Source: JAOUEA01 sp963797635
GTDB taxonomy: Bacteria; Actinomycetota; UBA4738; HRBIN12
Assembly (NCBI GenBank): GCA_963797635.1
Contig: CAWCPZ010000004.1
Location: 1 to 64,000 of the forward strand
DNA length: 64,000 nt
Direction: 5' to 3'
Shown here: piece after piece, positions 56,464 through 64,000 of the stretch
How positions within the stretch are numbered: the stretch's first letter is position 1
Layout: the number at the start of each line of letters is the position of its first letter
Made by a program: the position numbers and the translations under genes
Notes under the pieces: generated by a model
The model's database searches: none
The model's input: the letters and a program-made list of their open reading frames with translations, nothing else
Told to the model about the DNA's origin: nothing

Positions 56464-57553
56464 ATGCCAACACCCAGCGATCAGCCGCCCGAACGCGCAT
56501 CACTCGAGGACGCCGAGACGCCCCGTCCTCCCGGGTCGCGGACGCCGTCGCACGGCCGGGCGACGATGCCGGCGGGCAAGGTGCTGATCGTGATGGTGGT
56601 GGCGCTCCTCGTCTGGGCCCTGCTCTATGCGCCGACCTTGAAACGATCGTCCGAGGCGCAGCCGCTGGGGACCCGCCGCACCGTCTCGCTGTGGATCCTG
56701 GGTCCGATGGCGGCGATCAGCAACGTCCTGCAGCTGACGAAGGCCACCGACGCCGTCTCGAGCGCGCTCGGCAAGGACCCGGATGCCGCGCCGGGCGGCG
56801 ACCTCGACATCCCGCTGCCGACGGTCGAGCCGGGCGCCTCGCCCTCGCCCAAGCCGACCGAGCCCGTGACGAAGACCACGCCGATGCGCAAGCCCACGCC
56901 GCAGGACAGGCTCCGGGTCGTGGTGGTGGGCGACTCACTGGCCCAGGGCCTCGGCGTCTACATGGAGCGACAGTTCCGCCCGGGGCTCGTCCGCGTCTCC
57001 AAGCAGGGCCGCATCTCGACCGGCCTGGCGCGCCTGGACTACTTCGACTGGCTCACCGCGATGGAGGAGATCGAAGACGGCTACCGCCCGGACCTGGTGA
57101 TCGTGATGATCGGGGACAACGACAACCAGAGCCTGCAGAGCCCCGGGGGCGGCAGCGTCGCCGACATCGGCAGCGTCGAATGGCCGCAGGGCTACGAGGA
57201 CCGGGTCGAACAGATGACGCGGACCGCCGTCGACGGAGGCGCGCACGTCGCCTGGGTGGGCCTGCCCATCGTGAACGACAAGGACCGCTGGCCCGTGATG
57301 CAGCGTCAGAACGAGATCTTCGAGCAGGTGATCGATCGCACGCCCGAACGCGCTCTACGTCGACACCTGGGATCGGTTCGCCACCCCCGACGGGGACTAC
57401 ACCGACTTCTACCGCCACGACGGCAAGGTCGAGCTGATCCGGGCCACCGACGGGTTCCACTTCAACCCGCGCGGCTACGAGCTGGTGTCGCAGGCCGTGA
57501 CCGACGCCCTGATGGAACGGTTCGACCTCACGCCGAAGGCCGTCAACGGCTAG
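56464..57553 (+). CDS. Membrane-anchored SGNH/GDSL hydrolase (DUF459), one frame break
   Basis: About 363 residues. Proline-rich cytoplasmic N-terminus, one membrane anchor VLIVMVVALLVWALLYAPTL, a Pro/Thr/Lys linker, then the SGNH domain: RVVVVGDSLAQGLG (Ser nucleophile), VIVMIGDNDNQSL (Asn) and DGFHFNPRGYELV (Asp, His). The frame changes near 57345 (one extra base); the correct end reads LTPKAVNG and stops at 57553. Partner acyltransferase or esterase for the MBOAT protein upstream. Confidence 0.88.
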
Positions 57554-58933
57554 ACCTGGATCGACGACCTCCGGCAGCTTCGCCAGCGCCGCGTCCTCGT
57601 CGGCTTCGGCGAACTCCACCTCGGGCAGCCGCCCGTTGAGGTAGTCGTCGTAGGCCTGCATGTCGAAGTGCCCGTGACCGCAGAGGTTGAACAGGATCAC
57701 GCGCTCCTCGCCGGCGTCCTTCGCGGCGAGCGCCTCGTCGATCGCGCCCTTGATCGCGTGGCTCGGCTCTGGCGCCGGGATGATCCCCTGGGTCTTCGCG
57801 AACAGCACGGCGGCCTCGAAGATCTGGTTCTGCGTGTAGGCCACCGCGTCCATGTGGCCTTCGTGGACCAGCATCGACAGGCTCGGTGAGTCGCCGTGGT
57901 AGCGAAGACCGCCCGCATGCACCGGCGCCGGCACGAAGTCATGGCCCAGCGTGTACATCGGCACGATCGGACCGATCGCCGCGGTGTCGCCGTAGTCGTA
58001 GGCGAACCGTCCCTTCGTCAGCGTGGGACAGGCCGCGGGCTCGGCGGCCAGGAACCGGGTGGAGGTCTCCCCGCGGAGCTTGTCGGCCATGAACGGATAG
58101 GCCAGGCCCGCGTAGTTCGAACCGCCGCCGACGCACCCGACGATCACGTCGGGACGCTCGCCCGCCATCTCCATCTGCTGCTGGGCCTCGAGCCCGATGA
58201 CCGACTGGTGCAGGAGCACGTGGCCCAGCACGCTGCCCAGCGCGTAGTTCGTGTCCTCGTGCGTCGCGGCGTCCTCCACCGCTTCGCTGATCGCGATGCC
58301 GAGCGAACCCGTCGAGTCGGGGTGCGCTTCCAGGATCGCGCGGCCGCTGTTCGTCTTGTCGCTGGGCGAGGCCACGACCGACGCGCCGAACGTCTCCATG
58401 AACACCCGCCGGTACGGCTTCTGCTCGTACGACGCCTTCACCATGTACACGTCGCACTCCAGACCGAACATGCTGCACGCCATCGCCATCGACGAGCCCC
58501 ACTGCCCGGCGCCGGTCTCGGTGGCGATCCGCCGGATGCCCGCCTGCTGGTTGTAGAACGCCTGCGGCACCGCGGTGTTCGGCTTGTGGCTGCCCGCCGG
58601 CGAGACCCCTTCGTACTTGAAGTAGATGCGCGCCGGCGTGTCGAGCGCCCGCTCGAGCCGCGTCGCGCGGAACAGCGGCGAGGGCCTCCACAGCCGGTAG
58701 ATGTCGATGACCTCGCCGGGGATGTCGATCCAGGGCTCGGCCGAGACCTCCTGCATGATCAGCGACTCGGGGAACAGGGGCGCCAGGTCCGCCGGGCCCA
58801 TCGGCTCCTTCGTCTGAGGACTGAGCGGCGGCAGCGGCTGCATCCCCGCCTTCACCATGTCCGGGACCAGGTTGAACCACGCGGTCGGGATCTGGTCGGG
58901 CTGCAGGTCGAACCGGGTGCGGACGTCGCTCAT
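57550..58933 (-). CDS. trpB: TrpB-like pyridoxal enzyme (tryptophan synthase beta, TrpB2)
   Basis: About 450 residues. TrpB2 features: long N-terminus (DQIPTAWFNLVPDMVKAG), RPSPLFRATRLERAL, PLP lysine in EGVSPAGSHKPNTAVPQAFY, GAGQWGSS, phosphate loop CVGGGSNYAGLAYP and LFNLCGHGHFDM. The frame stays open past the natural end (EDAALAKLPEVV) to 57053, but that tail is antisense to the SGNH gene; a one-base shift puts a TAG at 57552-57550, which I take as the real stop. Makes tryptophan from indole and serine, or a related reaction. No trpA nearby. Confidence 0.9.
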
Positions 58934-59012
58934 GCCAAGGACCTCCTGGACGTCGGACGGGTTTCCGAGGGCGCGAGCCTATCGGGAAGGTCCGAGGGGC
59001 GCTACCCGCGCG

Positions 59013-59339
59013 TCATGCGTCGCCGGGTCTCGTGGCGACCTCGACCCAGCCGTCGACCTCGCGCGCGGCGAACACCGCGAGCGGATCCTGCGCCGGACCC
59101 TCCAGCGGTTCGCCGGTCTCGACGTCGAAGACGCTGCCGTCGTTGGCGCACTCGATCGTGGCGCGCCGGTCGTCGAACTCGCCCTCGGCGAGCGAGCACC
59201 CCTGCGCCGTGCACTCGTCGGCGAACGCGTACAGGTGGGTCTCGTCGTGGGTGACGGCCACGCGGCCCGCGGGCGTGTCGAACGCGCGCGCCTCACCTTC
59301 GGGGATCTCACCCAGTGAGCCCACCCGCACGAAGTCCAT
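59013..59339 (-). CDS. Rieske-fold ferredoxin-like protein lacking the histidine ligands
   Basis: 108 residues. The Rieske/NirD-type fold is clear: MDFVRVGSLGEIPEGEARAF, ADECTAQGCSLAEGEF, TIECANDGSVFDVETGEPL. A [2Fe-2S] Rieske site needs C-x-H and C-x2-H; here the His positions read Ala (C-T-A) and Asp (C-A-N-D), so a normal cluster cannot form. Both Cys remain. Lies 15 bp after, and on the same strand as, the CDP-alcohol phosphatidyltransferase gene. Confidence 0.85.
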   Translation of the reverse strand: MDFVRVGSLGEIPEGEARAFDTPAGRVAVTHDETHLYAFADECTAQGCSLAEGEFDDRRATIECANDGSVFDVETGEPLEGPAQDPLAVFAAREVDGWVEVATRPGDA

Positions 59340-59353
59340 CGCTCGCACCCTCC

Positions 59354-60004
59354 TCACGCCTGCGTCAGCGCCGAGAACCCGCGCTGCAGCACCGTCACCA
59401 CGCCGAGCACCGCGAGCAGGATCAGCGCCGGCAGCATCATCCCCGGGATCAGCAGTCCCACCAGGAGCGCCAGGAAGCGTTCGAGCCGTTGGAACAGCCC
59501 CTCGCTGAGCTTCACGCCCACGGCTTCGGCCTCGGCCCGGATCTGCGACACGCTCAGCGACACGATCAGCGTCAGCAGCGCGAGTCCCGCCTCGAGCGTC
59601 TCGCCCCGCTCTGCCAGGTTCCAGAACAGGCACGAGAACAGGATCATGTCCGAGACGCGGTCGAGCACCGAGTCCATGAACGCGCCCGAGCGGCCCGATT
59701 CCCCCCGATGACGCGCCACCGACCCGTCGAAGACGTCACACAGGCCTCCGATCAGGAGCAGCACGCCCGCGACGGCCCAGTTGCCGACCACGATCTGCCA
59801 ACCCGAGAGCACGATGAACACCGGCGAGGCCAGCGTGAGCTGCCAGGGACGTACCCCGGTCCAGATCAGGAACGCCAGGATCGCGCGGTAGGGCCAGGCG
59901 AGGGTTCGCTGCATGAACCCGCCGGCGGCGCTCTCGTTCTTGCGAGGAGCGGGCATGTCCCGCACCCGCGGGGCTTCGCGCTCCGGTCGCTCGTGGGAGG
60001 TCAC
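59354..60004 (-). CDS. CDP-alcohol phosphatidyltransferase
   Basis: 216 residues from a GTG at 60004. Signature DVFDGSVARHRGESGRSGAF with MDSVLDRVSD gives the full D-x2-D-G-x2-A-R-x8-G-x3-D-x3-D metal-binding motif. About six helices. Transfers a phosphatidyl group from CDP-diacylglycerol to an alcohol such as inositol phosphate or glycerol phosphate; the exact alcohol is unclear. A cytoplasmic charged N-terminus precedes helix 1. Confidence 0.9.
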   Translation of the reverse strand: MTSHERPEREAPRVRDMPAPRKNESAAGGFMQRTLAWPYRAILAFLIWTGVRPWQLTLASPVFIVLSGWQIVVGNWAVAGVLLLIGGLCDVFDGSVARHRGESGRSGAFMDSVLDRVSDMILFSCLFWNLAERGETLEAGLALLTLIVSLSVSQIRAEAEAVGVKLSEGLFQRLERFLALLVGLLIPGMMLPALILLAVLGVVTVLQRGFSALTQA

Positions 60005-60024
60005 GGGTTCATCGCATCGCGTAG

Positions 60025-60564
60025 CTAGCCGGTGTGCGGCTCGAACGAGACCACGGAGTACTTGACCGTGCCGCCCGGCGCCTGATACGCGACCTCCTGC
60101 CCGGCGGTGGCACCCATCAAGGCGGTGCCGAGCGGGGATTCCGTGGTGACGGTCCGGGCACCGGGAGCCTTCTCCTCGGTGTGCTCGGCGAGCAGGTAGG
60201 TCTCGTCGTCGGGGTCGTCCTCGTCGAGCGGCCGGATCGTGACGAGCATGCCGGGACCCACCTCGTCGGAGACCGGCGGCGCCTCGACGATCTCGGGGTC
60301 GCGCAGCATCTGCTGCATCTTCCGGATCTTCGATTCCATCAGGCCCTGCTCGTCCTTGGCCGCGTGATATTCGGCGTTCTCCTTGAGGTCGCCGTGCTCG
60401 CGCGCGATCTTGATCTTCTCGGTGATCTGCTCGCGGCCGGTGGTGGTGAGCTCCTCCAGCTCGGCCTTGATCCGCAGGTAGGCGTCCAGGGTCAGGGTCG
60501 CCGTGGGCTCCTGGTTCGCGGGTCGGACGGGGCGGTCACGCAGCTCTTCGGGAAGTTCAACCAT
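60025..60564 (-). CDS. greA: Transcription elongation factor GreA
   Basis: 179 residues, about 20 longer than usual at the N-terminus. Coiled-coil tip KIAREHGDLKENAEYHAAKD with the conserved acidic residues, then EQGLMESKIRKMQQML, and the C-terminal FKBP-like domain ESPLGTALMGATAGQEV with KYSVVSFE. It enters the RNA polymerase secondary channel and stimulates cleavage of backtracked RNA. Sits between the phosphatidyltransferase (20 bp) and the aldehyde dehydrogenase. Confidence 0.95.
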   Translation of the reverse strand: MVELPEELRDRPVRPANQEPTATLTLDAYLRIKAELEELTTTGREQITEKIKIAREHGDLKENAEYHAAKDEQGLMESKIRKMQQMLRDPEIVEAPPVSDEVGPGMLVTIRPLDEDDPDDETYLLAEHTEEKAPGARTVTTESPLGTALMGATAGQEVAYQAPGGTVKYSVVSFEPHTG

Positions 60565-60604
60565 GTCCGGAGTCTACCGAGAGGGGCTCAGGCGCCGTGC
60601 GGCG

Positions 60605-62034
60605 TCACTCCTGGCTGAAGTAGATGTTCTTGACCTCGGTGAACAGGTTGACGGCGTGCATCCCCATCTCCCGGCCCATGCCGCTCTGCTTGTAGCCCCC
60701 GAACGGGGCCTCGGTGTGGACCGAGCTGCTCGAGTTCACGCTCAGGTTGCCGGTGCGCACGCCCTTGGACACGCGGATCGCCCGGCCCAGGTCGCGGGTC
60801 CAGATCGACCCCGAGAGCCCGTACGGCGAGTCGTTCGCCATGCGGATGGCCTCGTCCTCGGTGTCGAACGGGATGATGCTGACCACCGGCCCGAAGATCT
60901 CCTCCTGGGCCACGCGCGAGGCGTTGTCGACGTCGGCGAGGACCGCCGGTCGCATGAAGAAGCCGGGTTCGTCGGGCACCTCGCCGCCGGTGACATGCCG
61001 GGCGCCCTCCTCGACGCCGAGCGCGAGGTAGTCGACCGAGGTCTGCCGCTGTCCGGAAGAGATCAGCGGCCCCATCTGGGTGGCTTCATCGAGCGGCTGG
61101 CCCACCGCGATCTCGTCGGTCGCCGCCGCGAACCGTTCGACGAACCCGTCGTAGGCGGGACGCTCCACCAACATCCTCGAGCGCGCGCAGCAGTCCTGGC
61201 CCGCGTTGTCGAACACCGACCACAGGGACTTCGCGACGCACGTGTCCAGATCCGTGTCGGCGAACACCACGTTGGCCGACTTGCCGCCGAGTTCCAGCGA
61301 CACGCGAGCGATGTGCTCGGCCGCGGTCTGCATCACCTTCACGCCGACTTCGGTGGAGCCCGTGAACGAGATCTTCGCGACGCGTGGATCGGCGATGAGC
61401 GCGGTCGCCGTGGTCGAGCCGGGGCCGGGAAGCACGCTGAGCGTTCCCTCAGGGAGCCCGCACTCGTAGAGGATCTCGGCGATCGCCAGCGTGGTGAGCG
61501 GCGTCTGGCTCGCCGGCTTCACGATCGCGGTGTTGCCGCACGCCAGCGCGGGGGCGATCTTCCAACTGGCGATCACCGCCGGGAAGTTCCACGGGGTGAT
61601 GAGGGCGCACACGCCGACGGGCTCGCGCAGCGTGAGGTCGATCCCCGGCGGCGGGATCGGGATCGTCTCGCCGGTGATCTTGTTCGCCGCCCCGCCCCAG
61701 TACTCGAAGACGTTGGCGACGATGTCGATCTCGGCGCGCGCCGACGAGATCGGCTTGCCCCCGTTGCGGGCCTCCAGCGTGGCGAGTTCCTCCTGGCGGT
61801 CGCGGATCACCAGCGACGCCTTCGTCAGCAACCGGCCACGTTCTCGTGCGCTCATGCGTGGCCACGCACCGTCCTCGAACGCCCGCTGGGCGAGGTCGAC
61901 AGCGCGCGTGGCGTCCTCGGGCCCCGCCGAGGCGACCTTCCCATGGCGTCCCCCGCTGCGGGTTCGATCACCTCGAGGGTCGCGCCGTCGGCGGCCTCGA
62001 CCCGCTCGCCTCCCATCACCAGCGATTCGGCCAT
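60605..62034 (-). CDS. NAD(P)-dependent aldehyde dehydrogenase, one frame break
   Basis: About 476 residues. Catalytic Glu in VSLELGGKSANVVFADTDLD, catalytic Cys in NAGQDCCARSRML, NAD region ALITPWNFPAVIASWKIAPAL. The N-terminus MAESLVMGGERVEAADGATL lies in another frame and joins after a missing base near 61940. Ribosome site AGGAGAA. Oxidises an aldehyde to acid; Betaine/phenylacetaldehyde-type family, substrate unknown. Follows a small conserved gene on the same strand. Confidence 0.9.
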
Positions 62035-62087
62035 CGACGTTCTCCTGTTCTCGACGTTGGTCTCGGATGCTTGTTCTCGGTGGCGAC

Positions 62088-62432
62088 CTAGCCCTCGGGC
62101 AGATCGTCGGTGACGAAGATGGCGCCGTTCCAGAACGCCTCCAGCCGTTTGGGGAACCGCCGCAGCACCAGGTGGAGTTCCTCGGGCGGATCGAACTTGC
62201 CGAAGTCGCACCACAGCTCGAACCCGTCGGCGGGGAACTCGGTGAATCGATGCGAGCGTCGCGCGCTGCGCTTGCGCTTGGTCTGGCGCGACTGGCCCGG
62301 TGGCGCCATCGAGGCATCGAGGTAGATCAGCGCCGGCCCACCGAGACCACCGTGCGGATCGAGCCACACCCACACCACGCCGCCGCCCTCGCGGATCGAG
62401 GACAGCGTCGGGTCATCGGCGACGATCTTCAC
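62088..62432 (-). CDS. Conserved hypothetical protein
   Basis: 114 residues from a GTG at 62432 (a GTG at 62441 is also possible). Sequence VKIVADDPTLSSIREGGG, VVWVWLDPHGGLGGPALIYL, then a Lys/Arg-rich stretch QTKRKRSARRSHR, FTEFPADGFELWCDFGKFDP and LRRFPKRLEAFWNGAIFVTD. Mixed alpha/beta, one Cys, no export signal. I do not recognise the family. It lies 53 bp upstream of the aldehyde dehydrogenase on the same strand and is divergent from the dehydrogenase at 62496. Confidence 0.55.
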   Translation of the reverse strand: MKIVADDPTLSSIREGGGVVWVWLDPHGGLGGPALIYLDASMAPPGQSRQTKRKRSARRSHRFTEFPADGFELWCDFGKFDPPEELHLVLRRFPKRLEAFWNGAIFVTDDLPEG

Positions 62433-62495
62433 GGCGCACACGCTACCCCGATGGGGATAGGCTTCGCGCGGCGTCGGAGGCGGAGGAGGAACCGG

Positions 62496-63272
62496 ATGCG
62501 GTTGGACGGCAAGGTTGCGGTGATCACCGGCGGCGGAAGCGGCATGGGCAAGATCGCCTCGGAGCTGTTCGCGAGCGAAGGCGCGAAGGTCGTGCTCACC
62601 GATGTCAACGACGAAGCGGGCGAAGCCGCCGCCGCGGGGATCGTCGCCGGCGGGGGCGACGCCGCCTACGTCCACGCCGACGTGTCGAAGGAATCCGAAG
62701 CCGAGGCGATGGTGCACGCGGCCGTCGAGCGGTTCGGCGGCCTCCACATCCTCTACAACAACGCGGGCGTGATGCTGCCCGATGACGGTTCGGTCGACAC
62801 CACCGACGAGCGCATCTGGGACATCACCCTGGGGGTGAACGTCAAGGGCGTGGCCTTCGGGTGCAAGTTCGGGGTGCCCGCCATGATCGCCAGCGGCGGC
62901 GGGTCCATCATCAACGTCGCGTCGTTCGTCGCATGGCTCGGCGCCGCCACCTCGCAGACCGCCTACACCGCATCCAAGGGCGCGGTCCTGGCGATGACGC
63001 GGGAGATCGCGGTGGAGTACGCGCGCAAGGGCGTCCGCTGTAACGCGTTGTGCCCGGGACCGATCGAGACCCCGCTGCTGATGCAGCTCCTGTCCGACGA
63101 GCAGAAGAAGCAACGGCGCTTCGTCCACATCCCGATGGGCCGTCTGGGGCAGGCCGAAGAACTCGCGAAGGCCGCGCTGTTCCTGGCGAGCGACGACTCG
63201 AGTTACATGACCGGCGCCTCGCTGATCGTCGACGGCGGGATCACGGCCGCCTACGTCACGCCCGAGGACTAG
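62496..63272 (+). CDS. Short-chain dehydrogenase/reductase
   Basis: 258 residues, ATG with GGAGGAGGA upstream. Cofactor motif AVITGGGSGMGKIAS, NNAG in HILYNNAGVM, catalytic Ser in IINVASFVAW, active-site YxxxK in TAYTASKGAVLAM, and the PG motif NALCPGPIETPL. Asp in VVLTDVND suggests NAD+ preference. Substrate unknown; divergent from the small conserved gene and aldehyde dehydrogenase. Confidence 0.93.
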   Translation: MRLDGKVAVITGGGSGMGKIASELFASEGAKVVLTDVNDEAGEAAAAGIVAGGGDAAYVHADVSKESEAEAMVHAAVERFGGLHILYNNAGVMLPDDGSVDTTDERIWDITLGVNVKGVAFGCKFGVPAMIASGGGSIINVASFVAWLGAATSQTAYTASKGAVLAMTREIAVEYARKGVRCNALCPGPIETPLLMQLLSDEQKKQRRFVHIPMGRLGQAEELAKAALFLASDDSSYMTGASLIVDGGITAAYVTPED

Positions 63273-63409
63273 TCATTCCGGGCAGGCTCAGACCAACCCC
63301 CGACTTGACGGCTTCGCCCCCAAGGTCTCTGATACGCGAGGGTTCCGACCGGTTCGGGATCGCACGGTTCGTCTCGCCACCTGCACCACGGGAGGGAAGG
63401 GGGGAGTAG

Positions 63410-64000
63410 ATGGACGAAGCCGCCAGAGCGAGCACCGGCACCGATGCCACTCGCAAGACCGACACCGAGCGGCTCCACGAACTCGGCTACGCCCAGGAGT
63501 TGAAGCGGGGCATGTCCGGGTTCTCGAACTTCGCGGTGAGCTTCACGATCATCTCGATCCTGTCAGGGTGTCTGACCCTGTTCGGGTTCGGCATGTTCGT
63601 CGGAGGTCCCGCGAGCAGCGCCTACGGCTGGCTCCTCGTCGGCCTCATGGTCACCTTCGTCGGGTTGGCCATGGCCGAGGTGTGCTCGAGCTATCCGACG
63701 GCGGGCGGCCTGTACTACTGGTCGGCGAAGCTCGCCAAGAAGAACGGGCCCGCATGGGCCTGGTTCACGGGCTGGTTCAACCTGCTGGGCCAGGTCGCGA
63801 TCACCGCGGGCATCGACTTCGGGCTCTCGGCGTTCATCTGCGCCTTCATGGGCATCGCGTTCGATGTCGAGGTGACGAAGGTCATCCTGATCGGCACCTA
63901 CACGGTGGTGCTGGCGGTCCACGGGCTGCTCAACACGTTCGGCGTGCGGCTGGTCGCGATCTTCAACAACGTGAGCGTGTGGTGGCACGTGGCCGGCGTC
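63410..64000 (+). CDS. APC superfamily amino-acid permease, C-terminus beyond window
   Basis: 197 codons seen, running off the right edge. Cytoplasmic start (DTERLHELGYAQELKRGMSG), then FSNFAVSFTIISILSGCLTL, MVTFVGLAMAEVCSSYPTAG with GGLYYWSAKLAKK, the signature of the GABA/choline-type amino-acid transporter (ACT) branch. Strong ribosome site GGAGGGAAGGGGGGAG upstream of the ATG at 63410. Probably imports an amino acid or amine. Confidence 0.9.
   Translation, partial: MDEAARASTGTDATRKTDTERLHELGYAQELKRGMSGFSNFAVSFTIISILSGCLTLFGFGMFVGGPASSAYGWLLVGLMVTFVGLAMAEVCSSYPTAGGLYYWSAKLAKKNGPAWAWFTGWFNLLGQVAITAGIDFGLSAFICAFMGIAFDVEVTKVILIGTYTVVLAVHGLLNTFGVRLVAIFNNVSVWWHVAGV

Noticed and set aside
57053..57550. 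C-terminal extension of TrpB2 to 57053
   Set aside because: This part is antisense to the SGNH gene and has no counterpart in TrpB2; a one-base shift restores a stop at 57550.

Overview
The window is a 64 kb stretch of high-G+C bacterial DNA. Strong GC bias at third codon positions, many GTG/TTG starts, stop-start overlaps such as ATGA and GTGA, a wax-ester-synthase/DGAT gene, an ECF42-type sigma factor with DGPF/YCII partners, an MBOAT-SGNH pair and a WhiB-free, PTS-free sugar locus all fit an Actinomycetota genome, possibly a deep-branching uncultured one; I cannot name a class. Both ends cut genes (a LamG-type secreted protein at 1-573 and an amino-acid permease at 63410-64000). About fifteen genes carry single-base frame breaks while their sequence otherwise looks well conserved, so the sequence is probably a long-read or draft assembly with residual indels.

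Layout. 1-6.5 kb: secreted proteins, a selenocysteine tRNA, a TetR/MFS pair with a clear operator, a Ppx/GppA phosphatase and an M55 D-aminopeptidase. 6.4-22.8 kb: a sugar locus made of six short transcription units (CUT1 ABC importer with ROK regulator, Gfo/Idh dehydrogenase, KDPG aldolase, KDG-type kinase, D-serine-dehydratase-like PLP enzyme, two GH4 glycosidases, DegT aminotransferase, SIS isomerase/deaminase, NodB deacetylase, BadF-type kinase and the importer ATPase). Two copies of a 13-bp palindrome, AGGAAACTTTCCT, sit in the two divergent promoter regions that control most of it. The enzyme set suggests import of an amino-sugar-containing glycoside, hydrolysis, deacetylation/phosphorylation, and an Entner-Doudoroff-type route from a 2-amino sugar acid to pyruvate and glyceraldehyde 3-phosphate.

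22.8-38.6 kb: mixed metabolism and regulation: a PAS histidine kinase, an M20 peptidase, a zinc alcohol dehydrogenase, PlsC, NUDIX, a class-V aminotransferase, a principal-type sigma factor, a secreted BNR-repeat protein, an alpha/beta hydrolase, WS/DGAT, a cupredoxin-beta-helix-membrane fusion, AlaX and an EamA transporter.

38.6-50.2 kb: a very large membrane protein that fuses a glycosyltransferase-C-like half to an MFS half, a pair of alkaline-phosphatase-superfamily proteins (one apparently dead and coupled to a metal permease operon), then the ZnuA-ZnuC-ZnuB-Zur zinc operon.

50.2-64 kb: a luciferase-like oxidoreductase, MutY, a CBS protein, the DGPF-DGPF-ECF42 operon with a matching promoter, AlgI-type MBOAT plus SGNH acyltransferase partner, TrpB2, a Rieske-fold protein without its histidine ligands, a CDP-alcohol phosphatidyltransferase, GreA, an aldehyde dehydrogenase, a short-chain dehydrogenase and the start of an APC permease. 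No CRISPR array, rRNA, insertion sequence or prophage gene was seen.
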